This document shows, piece by piece, positions 18,908-28,015 of a stretch of DNA of 64,000 nucleotides (position 1 is its first letter; every line of letters begins with the position of its first letter). The notes beneath the pieces are model-generated. The model was not told the origin of the DNA. It worked only from the letters and a program-made list of their open reading frames with translations, and searched no databases. The stretch lies in contig JAHLLR010000007.1 in the NCBI GenBank assembly GCA_020444075.1, forward strand, positions 1 to 64,000, given 5' to 3'. The translations under genes were made by a program, and so were the position numbers. Origin of the DNA: Deltaproteobacteria bacterium. Lineage in GTDB: Bacteria; Desulfobacterota; Desulfobacteria; Desulfobacterales; Desulfosarcinaceae.

Positions 18908-20774
18908 TATCCCAGACCACACGTGCTTCACCGGGCAGCTGGTAGGCTTCAAGAACTTTTCGGCTGGGAATACCCTTTTGGGGGTCCAGGCCCATGAGGC
19001 CGTAAAAAGCGGCTTTCATCTCTTCAAAATTGATCTGAATGCCCTGGGGTTCGCCGTCCCTGGCCGGTTCCAGCATCCGTGGGGGCAGGGTGTCATCCGC
19101 GGCGGTCCTTCCGTACCGGAAGTTCAGCAACCGCTTTAGATAGAAAACCCGGCGTCCGGCTCTCAGCATCGTGCGGATATTCCAATCGTAGCCGGCCACA
19201 GAATTAAAAAGGTCCACCCATTGGGGCAGGGTGATCTCCCGGTCGGCAAACTGGCAAAAACAGGCGCTGTTCTCGATGGCCCCGATTTCCGTGGCGACGA
19301 CCGCGGCCAGGGGTTTGTCCCGGTCGGTCATGGGCTCCAGGTCCAGGTCGAATTCGATTTCCGGGTAGTAGCAGGCGCCCGCTTCCATGGGCAGCATCGT
19401 GGTGGCCACGTGGCAGCCGCCCCGGGGACTGATCGCGTAGGCCAGGGCCAGCCCGTGGCCGCCGCCCCGGGGGTCGTGCATGGGCGCTTCCAGCCCTTTG
19501 CTGTGGGCGGTGTACGCCAATGTTTGGTCACCTGTTTTCCGGGCTGCCGCCACGCTGCCGTCGGCCAGCAGGTCTCCCAATGGCCCCCGGCGCCGGGCGA
19601 TCTGCGGCAGGAGATCGATATAGGCCGGCATATCGCCCCACTGCAGCCGAATACCGGCCGTCTCCTCTTCAGAAAGCGCCTCCTGATCCATGGCTTCAGT
19701 GGCCCAGGCCAGGGTGGCGCCTGCCGAAATGGTGTCCATTCCCAATTCGTTGCAGACCCGCCCGGCCTTGCAGGTGGCGGCCAGGTCCATGGACCCCAGC
19801 AACGCGCCAAAGGCGACGATGGTCTCGTATTCGGGTCCCGGGCCGTCGGCCACGGCGAAAGGCCCGTCATCCACCTTGACCATCCGCTTGCAGGCAATGC
19901 TGCAGAAGGCACACGATTTGCGGCCGGTGAGGTAGTTCTCGGAAAGGGCGTCCCCGGTGAGGGCCTCGCCCATTTCCTCCCAGAAGCTGGAGGTCCAGTT
20001 CCGGATAGGAACGTCCCCGTTGCACACCCCGTATTCCAGCTTGGCGGCAGTACCGAGTTCGCCCAGCACCATGCTGGTGATCGATTCGCGCACTTGCTGG
20101 TTGAGGGTTTTCCTCAAGACGGCGAACTTTTCAGGGTCGGCCAGGCGCACCTGCGGCTTGCCGGCGTTCACGGCAATGGCCTTGAGGTTTTTGGCCCCCA
20201 TCACCGCCCCGAAACCGGCCCGCCCGAATGCGTGATGCGCCTCGTTCATGATATTGGCGTAGCGGACGCCGTGTTCTCCGGCCGGACCGATGGTCAGGGT
20301 GCGGCAGAAGCGCCCGTTTTCCGCTTTCAGGGCCAGATCCGTTTCACTGGTGGTTTTCCCCCACAGGTCGTCGGCCGCCCGGAGGGTCACACGCTTTTCA
20401 TCGATATGCAGCCAGGCCGGCGATGATGCCCGGCCGGTGACAACGATACCGTCAAACCCGGCGTACCGGAGTGCCGGCGCGAAGTATCCGCCACAGGAAG
20501 AATCCCCCCAGTTTCCGGTCAGCGGCGACCGGGCCGCCACACTGCCGCGGCTCGCCCCGGAAAGCCGCAGGCCCGCCAGCGGTCCGTTCATGAAGATCAG
20601 CATGGCCTCGGGGGACAGCGGGTCGGCTGAGAAATCGCCATGTTCCCAGAAATATTTCGCCGCCAGGCCGCTGCCGCCGATAAAATTGCGGTAATACGCC
20701 TCCGGAAGCGACACGATTTCCGTGCGGCCGGATTCAAGATCAACCCTGATGATTTTCCCGGTGTTTCCGAACAT
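18900..20774 (-). CDS. aor: aldehyde:ferredoxin oxidoreductase (tungsten-type)
   Basis: The 624-residue enzyme should oxidise aldehydes to carboxylates with reduction of ferredoxin, using a bis-pterin tungsten (or molybdenum) cofactor and one 4Fe-4S cluster. Cluster ligands C288, C291 and C295 (CAFCSIAC) match the numbering of the Pyrococcus enzyme, with C505 or C507 as the fourth. The N-terminal GGSGLAAKY and SRGSVAARSPLTG stretches are family-typical. It sits 9 bp after the SCP2-like gene and overlaps the activase. In this operon it would remove or use an aldehyde made by the radical enzyme. Confidence 0.93.
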   Translation of the reverse strand: MFGNTGKIIRVDLESGRTEIVSLPEAYYRNFIGGSGLAAKYFWEHGDFSADPLSPEAMLIFMNGPLAGLRLSGASRGSVAARSPLTGNWGDSSCGGYFAPALRYAGFDGIVVTGRASSPAWLHIDEKRVTLRAADDLWGKTTSETDLALKAENGRFCRTLTIGPAGEHGVRYANIMNEAHHAFGRAGFGAVMGAKNLKAIAVNAGKPQVRLADPEKFAVLRKTLNQQVRESITSMVLGELGTAAKLEYGVCNGDVPIRNWTSSFWEEMGEALTGDALSENYLTGRKSCAFCSIACKRMVKVDDGPFAVADGPGPEYETIVAFGALLGSMDLAATCKAGRVCNELGMDTISAGATLAWATEAMDQEALSEEETAGIRLQWGDMPAYIDLLPQIARRRGPLGDLLADGSVAAARKTGDQTLAYTAHSKGLEAPMHDPRGGGHGLALAYAISPRGGCHVATTMLPMEAGACYYPEIEFDLDLEPMTDRDKPLAAVVATEIGAIENSACFCQFADREITLPQWVDLFNSVAGYDWNIRTMLRAGRRVFYLKRLLNFRYGRTAADDTLPPRMLEPARDGEPQGIQINFEEMKAAFYGLMGLDPQKGIPSRKVLEAYQLPGEARVVWDNA

Positions 20775-20783
20775 GCTGTCACC

Positions 20784-21224
20784 TTAACGCTTGTTGACCA
20801 CCATATCACCATACCCCATTTCCTCCAGGATCTGGGGAAATCGTTTGAAGGTCGGTTTGACTACGGGCAGCAGCTTCAGCATGGCGGTGATTTTTCCGCC
20901 CTGCTTCACCTTGCCCCGGGTAACCGCCGCAATGGGGTTTTCATAGCCGTGCCAGAACCGGTGGGAGTGGTCGGCACTCTGCTTGGACCAGACATCCTCC
21001 TTGAGGTCGCACGGCCCGAGGTAAAAGGTGCCGTACATGCCCGCTTTGGCCGGGGGGTTTTTCAGGTCGATGGTGATCTCACTGTCCGGGTCAGTGTAAA
21101 TGAACTTGATGATGATGTTGGCCCGGGACATCTTGGGTCCGATTTTCTCATCCCGGAGAACCTGATCCAGAAAATAGTTGTAAATCTCGTAAAGGTGTTC
21201 CTGGTCCCGGTAATACTCACTCAT
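20784..21224 (-). CDS. SCP2 sterol-carrier-like lipid-binding protein
   Basis: The 146-residue protein resembles the SCP2-like fold: IIIKFIYTDPDSEITIDL in the central sheet and a helical C-terminus (GKITAMLKLLPVVKPTF). Members bind hydrophobic acyl or sterol-like ligands. The start at 21224 has AAAGGAG upstream. It lies 11 bp after the acyl-CoA dehydrogenase and 9 bp before AOR, so it may shuttle a lipophilic intermediate. Family call by pattern; no ligand evidence. Confidence 0.7.
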   Translation of the reverse strand: MSEYYRDQEHLYEIYNYFLDQVLRDEKIGPKMSRANIIIKFIYTDPDSEITIDLKNPPAKAGMYGTFYLGPCDLKEDVWSKQSADHSHRFWHGYENPIAAVTRGKVKQGGKITAMLKLLPVVKPTFKRFPQILEEMGYGDMVVNKR

Positions 21225-21235
21225 GGTGTTCTCCT

Positions 21236-22396
21236 TTATTTTCTCTGGTCGAACCGCCGTCCGAAAATCATGCTGGCCACCGTCACCTTGAGCATCTGCA
21301 GCGTTCCGCCGGCCACGCTCCAGGCCCGGGAATCACGCAGCATCCGTTCCAGGGGGAATTCCTTCGAGTAGCCGTACCCGCCGAATATCTGCATGGCCAT
21401 GTCCGTGACCTCCTTGACCATCTCGTTGGCATAACATTTCCCCAGGGACGCCTCATAGACGGACGGCAGTCCCTGGCCCGCGCCGCAGGCCGCCCGATAG
21501 ACCAGCAGTTTCGCCGCGTCCAGTTTCATGGCCATCTCGGCCACCATGAACTGGATGGCCTGAAATTCGCAAATGCTGCGGCCGAAGGCCTCGCGCTGCA
21601 GGGCGTAGTTTTTGGCCGCCTCCATGGCGCCCCCGGCGACCCCCAGGCACATGGCCGCGTTGCCGCAGCGTTCGATGTCGAAGGTCATCATGAGGTTTCC
21701 GAATTGGCCTTTGTCGATCACCAGGTTCTCTTTGGGGATCTTGACATTGTCGAAGAAAAGGTCGCACGAGGGCATGCCGCGCAGCCCCATGTACTCCTCC
21801 TGTTTGCCGAAGGAAAAGCCTTCCATGCCTTTTTCGGCGATCACCGCCCCGATGGCCCTGTAGCCCGGCTTTTCGCCAAAACGGCAGTAGACGAGGTAGT
21901 GGCTGGCGTGGCCGCCACCGGTGATAAAGGATTTGCGCCCGTTGAGCAGCAGATGATCGCCTTTGTCTTCGACGGTGGTTTTCAGGGAGGTGAGATCGGA
22001 CCCGACCTCCGGTTCGGTCATGCAGACCGACACGCTGTTTTCCCCTTTGCAGACTCCCGGGATAATGGCGGCCTTCTGCTGCGGGGTCCCGAACATGTCA
22101 ATAACCCGCACCGGGCCGACATTGGACTCGAACAGCGGCGCGGCAATCATGGGGCTGTACCGGGCCAGGGCCTCGATGGCCAGGATGGCCGTCAGGGCGC
22201 TCTGGCCCTCGCCGCCGTATTCCGGGGAGAGCGTCATGCCCAGAAGCCCCATTTCAGCGTACTTTCCCATGAGGTGGTGCGGAAACTCGCCGGTGCGGTC
22301 AATTTCAACAGCCAGTTCCTTGAACTTCTCCCTTCTGGCCATATCCCGCAGGCTGTCGAGCAGCATCAGCTGTTCTTTGGTCAAACTGAAATCCAT
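21236..22396 (-). CDS. acyl-CoA dehydrogenase, helix-G glutamate type
   Basis: The 386-residue flavoenzyme should introduce an alpha,beta double bond into an acyl-CoA. FAD/substrate motifs are clear: CMTEPEVGSDLTSL (125-138), REAFGRSICEFQAIQFMVAEM, and FGGYGYSKEFPLERMLRDSR. The usual base in the C-terminal EGT motif is absent (VAGGT here). A Glu is present at E242 in DIERCG, the position used by isovaleryl-CoA and long-chain dehydrogenases. That points to a branched or bulky acyl-CoA substrate, an inference. GGGAG precedes ATG. Gaps to its neighbours are 22 and 11 bp. Confidence 0.9.
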   Translation of the reverse strand: MDFSLTKEQLMLLDSLRDMARREKFKELAVEIDRTGEFPHHLMGKYAEMGLLGMTLSPEYGGEGQSALTAILAIEALARYSPMIAAPLFESNVGPVRVIDMFGTPQQKAAIIPGVCKGENSVSVCMTEPEVGSDLTSLKTTVEDKGDHLLLNGRKSFITGGGHASHYLVYCRFGEKPGYRAIGAVIAEKGMEGFSFGKQEEYMGLRGMPSCDLFFDNVKIPKENLVIDKGQFGNLMMTFDIERCGNAAMCLGVAGGAMEAAKNYALQREAFGRSICEFQAIQFMVAEMAMKLDAAKLLVYRAACGAGQGLPSVYEASLGKCYANEMVKEVTDMAMQIFGGYGYSKEFPLERMLRDSRAWSVAGGTLQMLKVTVASMIFGRRFDQRK

Positions 22397-22418
22397 ATAA
22401 ATCTCCCGTAGTGCGGTT

Positions 22419-23786
22419 TTAGATCAATTCGATAAGACGGTTCAGGTCGGTGGCTGTTTCCAGTTCCAGGACCCTGTCAATCACCTCGTCCAGCTTCCGG
22501 CTGTCCCGATCGCCGGCAAATTGTTTTACTTTCCGTGCCAGGGCAGCCGCATCCATCGGATCCCGGGGGTCCCCTTTGGGGTCGTCCACCTGCCGCGACA
22601 GCCTGCGGCCGTCCTTGAAAAGGATTTCGACCCGGCTGGAGGTCTTTTCCGGATAGAGCTTGTTGAGATGCTCATCGGTGGCGACCCTGACCTTGGCCGC
22701 CAGATCCAGAAGCGCTGGATCGGCAATCCGCTTTTCGGTGAGCTGCCCGGGCCCCAATTCGCCGTCCACCAGGCAGGCGGCTACAACGTAGGGGATTGAA
22801 AACTGGGCCGAAACAAAGGAACTGGCGGCATCGACGCCTTTTCCCACGGCCAGCTCGGCAATCCCGTAGGTGTGCACCGTGATGCGTTCCACCTGCGCGG
22901 GATCAACGGCTTCGCTCCGGGCCAGTTCCAGGGCTGCCTGGGCCGCGCCGTGGGTATGGCGGCAGGCCGTATAGGGCTTGAAATAGACGTCCATGACCGA
23001 ATAGGTGTCGCCCAGCCCTTCGGTAATCCGTGACAGGGTCGGTTCGGCCGCGGTGGTGATCCTGGCAAAGCCCCCGTTGAGGGCCGAGCCTTCCAGCACG
23101 TATGGCGCCCCGGTAACCCCAACCCCGGCCAGGCCGGCGGCCATGATACCGGCGCTGGCCGCCTGTCCGCCCTGGACGATTTTAATCGTGTAGCCGCCCA
23201 TGAGGTGTTCGGCCATGGACAGGGGCAGCAGGTAGCCGGCGTTTCCCAGGGCATTGAGCAACTGGTCCGCGTCCAACCCCCGCAGCCGGGCAGCGGCGAC
23301 CGCCGCACCGTATGTCCCGCAGGTTCCCGTGGGCAGAAAACCGCCCAGGGTGTGCCACGGATGCATGGCTGCAGCCGGCCGGTTGGCGGCCTCGTATCCG
23401 GCCACCACCGCTTCGATGACGGCCGACCCGCCGGCACCGACCTCTTCCGCCACGGCCAGGGCCGCCGGAATCACCGCCACCCCCGGATGGTTCCCGCCGA
23501 AGCGCGAGCCGTCCTGGGCCTCGATGGCCTCGGCGGTGGTCCCGTTGATGAACGCCGCATGGTGGACATCGGTCTTGAAACCGCATCCCAGGGCGGTAAT
23601 TTTTTCCGGCGCCCCCACCGAGCGGATGTAGGCCGCGACGTTCCGGACCGTTTCGAGCGCGAGGGAGCCATAGATGTTGGCCACATAGTCGAGAATGCAC
23701 AGCTTGGCTTTGTCTATCACGTCGGCCGGCAGGGCTTCCAGGGTGACATTGGAACAAAATTCGGCCAGTTTGCGGGTATAGTCCAT
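22419..23786 (-). CDS. MmgE/PrpD family protein
   Basis: The 455-residue protein belongs to the MmgE/PrpD fold, which includes 2-methylcitrate dehydratase, cis-aconitate decarboxylase and epimerases. Family signals include GTTAEAIEAQDGSRFGGNHP near residues 80-100, FLPTGTCGTYGAAVAAARLRG, and VYFKPYTACRHTHGAAQAAL. Length is normal. No methylcitrate-cycle genes lie nearby, so the role here is more likely a hydration, dehydration or isomerisation step on the operon's own acid. Start 23786 has GGGAGA upstream. Confidence 0.88.
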   Translation of the reverse strand: MDYTRKLAEFCSNVTLEALPADVIDKAKLCILDYVANIYGSLALETVRNVAAYIRSVGAPEKITALGCGFKTDVHHAAFINGTTAEAIEAQDGSRFGGNHPGVAVIPAALAVAEEVGAGGSAVIEAVVAGYEAANRPAAAMHPWHTLGGFLPTGTCGTYGAAVAAARLRGLDADQLLNALGNAGYLLPLSMAEHLMGGYTIKIVQGGQAASAGIMAAGLAGVGVTGAPYVLEGSALNGGFARITTAAEPTLSRITEGLGDTYSVMDVYFKPYTACRHTHGAAQAALELARSEAVDPAQVERITVHTYGIAELAVGKGVDAASSFVSAQFSIPYVVAACLVDGELGPGQLTEKRIADPALLDLAAKVRVATDEHLNKLYPEKTSSRVEILFKDGRRLSRQVDDPKGDPRDPMDAAALARKVKQFAGDRDSRKLDEVIDRVLELETATDLNRLIELI

Positions 23787-23805
23787 TTACGTTTCTCCCT
23801 ATTTT

Positions 23806-24606
23806 CTACACGTACCCTTTTTTTTCATAGATGCTGATCATGCGATGGGGATCCAGAACCTCTCTCAGCACGCGCAGTTCCTCCTGGGTGGGCGGCGTTG
23901 TGGGATGGACATCCTCGGCCACCTTCAATTCCCAGGGCGTATTTTCAACAATCTCGGAGATGGTACAATCGGGATGATAAGTCGCCAGGTAGGCCTCCTT
24001 GGTCTTTGTATCGAATCTCAGGACCGCTTTATTGGTAATGATCACCTCCGGCCCGGTGCCGGGCGCCATACCCCACCGTTCCCTGGCACCGGCGCCGTCG
24101 AGATATCCCGGCGTGGTGATAAAATCGACTTTCGCCGCCAGACGGCGCTTGTCGTGAAGGGTGATGATCAGGGTTTTGCGGGCCAGCGCCCCGATGGGGT
24201 TGGCACCGCCGCTGCCGGGCAGGCGGGCTTTGGGGTTTTCGTAAGACCCGATGACCGTGGTGTTGATATTGCCGTACTTGTCCACCTGGCTGCCTGAGAG
24301 AAATCCCACATCCACGCTCCCGGCCTGGAGCACCATACCCATGATTTCCACCAGGCCGCCGACCATGGCCGCCCCCGGATTGAGGCAGGGGTCGCCCACT
24401 GACAGGGCCGGCCGTTTGGGACGGGCATCGATGACGCCCGATTCCTGCATCAGTATGGCCCCCGGTGCGTGGGTATACCGGGCGATGTTAGCCGCCATGG
24501 CGGGGAATCCGGTGCCCACGATCACCACGTCTCCATCCTTGATTTCCCGCGCCCCACAGCAGGCCATAAGCTCTGGTTTTATATATTCTTTTTCATTGTC
24601 AGTCAT
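23806..24606 (-). CDS. CoA-transferase family I, beta subunit (glutaconate-type)
   Basis: The 266-residue subunit pairs with the next upstream gene. LMQESG at 52-57 places a Glu (E55) where glutaconate CoA-transferase has its catalytic Glu54 of the beta chain, so true CoA transfer is plausible. GSQVDKYGNINTTVIG and GGANPIGALA are family-typical. IpdB of the cholesterol-ring pathway is a hydrolase of the same fold, an alternative if substrate geometry differs. ATG 24606 follows GAGGTG; longer upstream frames run into the alpha gene. Confidence 0.88.
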   Translation of the reverse strand: MTDNEKEYIKPELMACCGAREIKDGDVVIVGTGFPAMAANIARYTHAPGAILMQESGVIDARPKRPALSVGDPCLNPGAAMVGGLVEIMGMVLQAGSVDVGFLSGSQVDKYGNINTTVIGSYENPKARLPGSGGANPIGALARKTLIITLHDKRRLAAKVDFITTPGYLDGAGARERWGMAPGTGPEVIITNKAVLRFDTKTKEAYLATYHPDCTISEIVENTPWELKVAEDVHPTTPPTQEELRVLREVLDPHRMISIYEKKGYV

Positions 24607-24635
24607 GCTAAGCACCTCACTTGCCCCAAAGCGGA

Positions 24636-25571
24636 TTAATAACCGTAATTCACCGGATAACCGTAATCGAAAGCCGCCTCTAGCTTCCTGAACGTGGCAT
24701 AGCCGAACCGTTCGATATAGTGCTGGATATACGCGTTGCGGTCGGCGATGTCGTACACCCACTCTTTAAGAAACTCGGCCAGGCCCGCTTCGGTATTGGA
24801 GGCCTGCTGGTAGAGATAACCCATGGAAAAATCCACATCATAGAACCCGGGAGTGTAACCCGGGTGGGCCCCATAGGGATCTTCAACCACGGCAACCACC
24901 TTGAAGGCGGGCACGATGGTCCGCGACGGGTCCTTGCCGATAGTCTCCCGGCTGACGATCCGCTCACAGGTCACGATCACCTTTTTCGCGGCATTGGCCC
25001 CGACCTGGCAGTCACCGCCGATACCCCAGATCTGGGCATTGCCCGCCTCGTCGGCCTGCTGGACGTGGATGATCGCCACGTCCGGATTCAGGGCCGGCAC
25101 CAGCAGGGTGGGTCGGCCGTCAAACGGCGAGTCGATCATTTTGTATTTGTTGTCTCCCATGAAGGACCTGACGTTCAACAGGTCCGTTCCCACCATATCC
25201 TTGACCGGCACGAACGGCATGCCCATGGCGCCGGCCTGGAGCATCATCGGCAGGGAAAGATTGGTATACTCCTCGACCTCCACCCGGTGGGGGATCCCTT
25301 TTTCCAGCGACCGCCGGTAGCACCGGCCCAGGCCGTAAATGCCCAGGGACAGAAACGTGGAGATGAACCGTTTGACCAGCCCCGCCCCGATCAGCATGTC
25401 AAAATCGTCGGCCGCATTGCTCCGGGTGATGGTCAGGTCACCGATCTTCTGTCGGATGATCTCGTGAATGGCGGAAAAGGGCGTCCGGCAGATATACCCG
25501 CCCAGAAAAAGAAAATCACCGGGATGCACAAATTTCGAAATCGCTTCCCCGGTTGTCATCACCTTGCTCAT
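24636..25571 (-). CDS. CoA-transferase family I, alpha subunit (glutaconate/IpdA-like)
   Basis: The 311-residue subunit shows MTTGEAISKFVHPGDFLFLG at the N-terminus, LLVPALNPDVAIIHVQQADE, and GIGGDCQVGANAAKKVIVTCE, all typical of the glutaconate CoA-transferase/IpdA alpha family. It would bind the CoA donor or acceptor together with the beta chain 29 bp downstream. GGGAGG precedes ATG 25571. It lies 15 bp after the glycyl radical enzyme gene. Confidence 0.9.
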   Translation of the reverse strand: MSKVMTTGEAISKFVHPGDFLFLGGYICRTPFSAIHEIIRQKIGDLTITRSNAADDFDMLIGAGLVKRFISTFLSLGIYGLGRCYRRSLEKGIPHRVEVEEYTNLSLPMMLQAGAMGMPFVPVKDMVGTDLLNVRSFMGDNKYKMIDSPFDGRPTLLVPALNPDVAIIHVQQADEAGNAQIWGIGGDCQVGANAAKKVIVTCERIVSRETIGKDPSRTIVPAFKVVAVVEDPYGAHPGYTPGFYDVDFSMGYLYQQASNTEAGLAEFLKEWVYDIADRNAYIQHYIERFGYATFRKLEAAFDYGYPVNYGY

Positions 25572-25586
25572 AACATTTCCTCCCGG

Positions 25587-27968
25587 CTAGAGGTCATAGC
25601 TTTTACGATTGATTATCTCGTCCTGGGCAATGTCGCTCAGGTTCACGAAGATGCCCGAATAACCGCTGATCCGCACCACCAGGTCACGGTAGCTGTCCGG
25701 GTCCGCCTGGGCCTTTTTCAGCGTGGCGGTATCCACCATGTTGAATTGAACCTGCACGCCGCCCCTGTTGAAATAGGCCCGGATGAGGCTGAGCAGATGG
25801 GCACCGTTCACACGTCCACCCTCGAACCGCATGTTGAGGTTCAGCCCGTTGGTCACCCGGGCAAGCGGCAGCTTGACCACCGAGTTCATCAGGGCCGTGG
25901 GTCCGGAAAGCGCCCGCCCTTCACTGGGGGTGATCCCGTTGCCCAGAACCGCACCGGCAGACCGGCCGTCCGGGGTGGCGCCGGTAAAAGCGCCCATGGA
26001 AATGTGGAACCCCACCGAGAAAATGCCCGGCCAGAACCGTCCGTTGCGGTAATTTTCGTACCGGGCCAGGGTATCGCAGAAGTGATTCATCACCCGGGCG
26101 GCCATTTGGTCCACCGCGTCGACATCATTGCCGTATTTGGCCACCCGGTTTAAAAAGAAGGCCCGGGCCTCCTCCGCATCCTGCCAGTCGTCGGACAGCC
26201 ACTGGGCGACCTGAGCCAGGGAGTATCGCTTTTCTTCGAATACGACCGTCTTCAAGGCGTGAAAGCTGTCCGCCAGATTGGAAAAACCCTGCAACTGGAC
26301 CCCGGTGGAGTTATAGACCGCCCCGCCCCGGGTAAGATCCAGCCCCTTGTCCAGGGGGCCGTCAATCATCGCCGAGGCGAACGGGGAAGGAACCTTCTGG
26401 GCGATGGCCCGGTCCAGGCAGGTGATGCCCCTGACCATCTGGCCTGTAAAATGGCTCAGCTGGGTATCATAGGCATGCCAGAGGTCCTCGAAATCCTTGA
26501 ACTGCGCCGGATCACCGGTCTCAAGTCCCGATTCATACCCGAAGATATTGTCCACGCCGTTGGCCAGGGCGAACTCTAGACACTTGATCCCGCTGAGCTG
26601 CACCGCAAAGGTCGAGCCAAAGGTCTTGCCCTGGGCATTGGGTTCCAGGCATCCCACGACTCCGTAGTCCCGCGCGTCTTCCAGGCTGTGGCCGCCGGCC
26701 ATCAGGGATTTGACGATGTGCTCATCGTTGAAAAAATGCAGGAGAACTCCGTCCTTGGCGTAGTTCACGGCCCGTGCGAAAAACAGCTCCGGGGCGTCGG
26801 CACACAACCGGACCCCGAAGTTGGGCTGAACCGTCCTGACCTGCGCGTAGGCATCCAGGGCAATGGTGCTGAGGGCGTTGGTGGCATCCCGCCCCTGACT
26901 GTCCATACCGCCCACCACCACGTTCTGGGTCGTCTTGCCTTCGGTGCCTTCACCACCGGGGATGTAGGCCTCCTCCAGCACGTTCCAGATTTCATTGGTT
27001 TTCAGAAACAGCAGGGACAGCAATTCCCTGGCTTTATCCGGGTCTGTGCGCCCGGCATCCAGATCCGCTTGGTAATAGGGCCACAGCACCTGGTCGATGC
27101 GGCCCAGGGAGACGGAGTTCCCCCCCGACTCGATCTGGGCCACCAGGTGGATAAAATAGAGGGCCTGGACCGCTTCGTGAAAAGTTTCGGCCGGATGGGC
27201 CGGAACCCGTCGGCACACCGCGGCAATCTGTTCGAGTTCCGCGGCCCGCACCAGGTCCGTTTCACACCGGGCCAGTTCAAGGGCCTTATCGGCGTACCGG
27301 TTGGCGAAGGTCACTGCAGCCGTCAACGAACGGATGACCGCATCGTAAAACAGCCCCTTGGCCCCCAGCCGGTCTTCGGCGGAAAGCGCGTCCCATTTTT
27401 CCCGGGCCGTCGCCATGATCCCGGTAAGGCCCTGCTGGAGGACTCGGGTGTGATTCATGGTGAAATGGCCGATGCCGTAGGTAATCTCTAGCATGAAGGT
27501 AAAGATGTACTTGTCCATGTCCGCCATGACGTCTTCGGGCAGAGCGGCCTCGAAACCGGCCTCCACGCAGCGCTCCTGCCAGAACGGCAGGACCTCGTCG
27601 AGCAGTTCCTTTTTCTCGGCCGGAGTGATCAGGGCTCGCTGGACTTCACGCCGGTCAAAATTGTCAGCATCGCCTTCGAGCCAGCGGGCCTTGTTTTCAG
27701 GGAAAAGGGGAGCACCCTTTAATTTGGACGTCCGGCAGCCGACGATGAGTTCCTCCTCCCGGATGATCACGCTGATGTTCCCCAGGATCTCTTCCAGGGC
27801 CAGGCTCATGCGGGTCAGGGGATCGCGGTCCCAGTGTTTCCGCATCGCCCGCGTCAGGTAGCGGGCCCGTTCGACGCAAACCGCCTGGGGCGCGTCGATG
27901 ATACGCTGTCTGAGCCGCCCGATGCGGGTTTCGGCTGTCGGGTCCGGTGAGACGAGTGCTGGATGCAT
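25587..27968 (-). CDS. glycyl radical enzyme, eliminase/dehydratase type, substrate unknown
   Basis: The 793-residue anaerobic radical enzyme has the PFL-like barrel. The thiyl cysteine is C440 in GVVGCLEPN, followed by E442; the Cys-x-Glu pair is shared by glycerol, diol and hydroxyproline dehydratases, choline and isethionate lyases and the hydroxyphenylacetate decarboxylase, and is absent from true PFL (Cys-Cys) and benzylsuccinate synthase. The radical glycine is G769 in VVRISGYSG, 25 residues from the end. PDGRSAGAVLGNGITPSEG and GPTALMNSVVKL are conserved GRE loops. The subtype is not one I can name. Its activase ends the operon. GGAGGAG precedes ATG 27968. Confidence 0.93.
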   Translation of the reverse strand: MHPALVSPDPTAETRIGRLRQRIIDAPQAVCVERARYLTRAMRKHWDRDPLTRMSLALEEILGNISVIIREEELIVGCRTSKLKGAPLFPENKARWLEGDADNFDRREVQRALITPAEKKELLDEVLPFWQERCVEAGFEAALPEDVMADMDKYIFTFMLEITYGIGHFTMNHTRVLQQGLTGIMATAREKWDALSAEDRLGAKGLFYDAVIRSLTAAVTFANRYADKALELARCETDLVRAAELEQIAAVCRRVPAHPAETFHEAVQALYFIHLVAQIESGGNSVSLGRIDQVLWPYYQADLDAGRTDPDKARELLSLLFLKTNEIWNVLEEAYIPGGEGTEGKTTQNVVVGGMDSQGRDATNALSTIALDAYAQVRTVQPNFGVRLCADAPELFFARAVNYAKDGVLLHFFNDEHIVKSLMAGGHSLEDARDYGVVGCLEPNAQGKTFGSTFAVQLSGIKCLEFALANGVDNIFGYESGLETGDPAQFKDFEDLWHAYDTQLSHFTGQMVRGITCLDRAIAQKVPSPFASAMIDGPLDKGLDLTRGGAVYNSTGVQLQGFSNLADSFHALKTVVFEEKRYSLAQVAQWLSDDWQDAEEARAFFLNRVAKYGNDVDAVDQMAARVMNHFCDTLARYENYRNGRFWPGIFSVGFHISMGAFTGATPDGRSAGAVLGNGITPSEGRALSGPTALMNSVVKLPLARVTNGLNLNMRFEGGRVNGAHLLSLIRAYFNRGGVQVQFNMVDTATLKKAQADPDSYRDLVVRISGYSGIFVNLSDIAQDEIINRKSYDL

Positions 27969-28015
27969 ATCTCCTCCCTTGCTTGATTGAAACTGCGCCT
28001 GACGGTCGAACCGCG

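Noticed and set aside
24720-26153. 477-codon plus-strand open frame
   Set aside because: Antisense to the CoA-transferase alpha and GRE genes.
25587-27968. Pyruvate formate-lyase or benzylsuccinate synthase call for the GRE
   Set aside because: PFL needs adjacent cysteines, and benzylsuccinate synthase lacks the Cys-x-Glu loop; small BSS subunits are absent.
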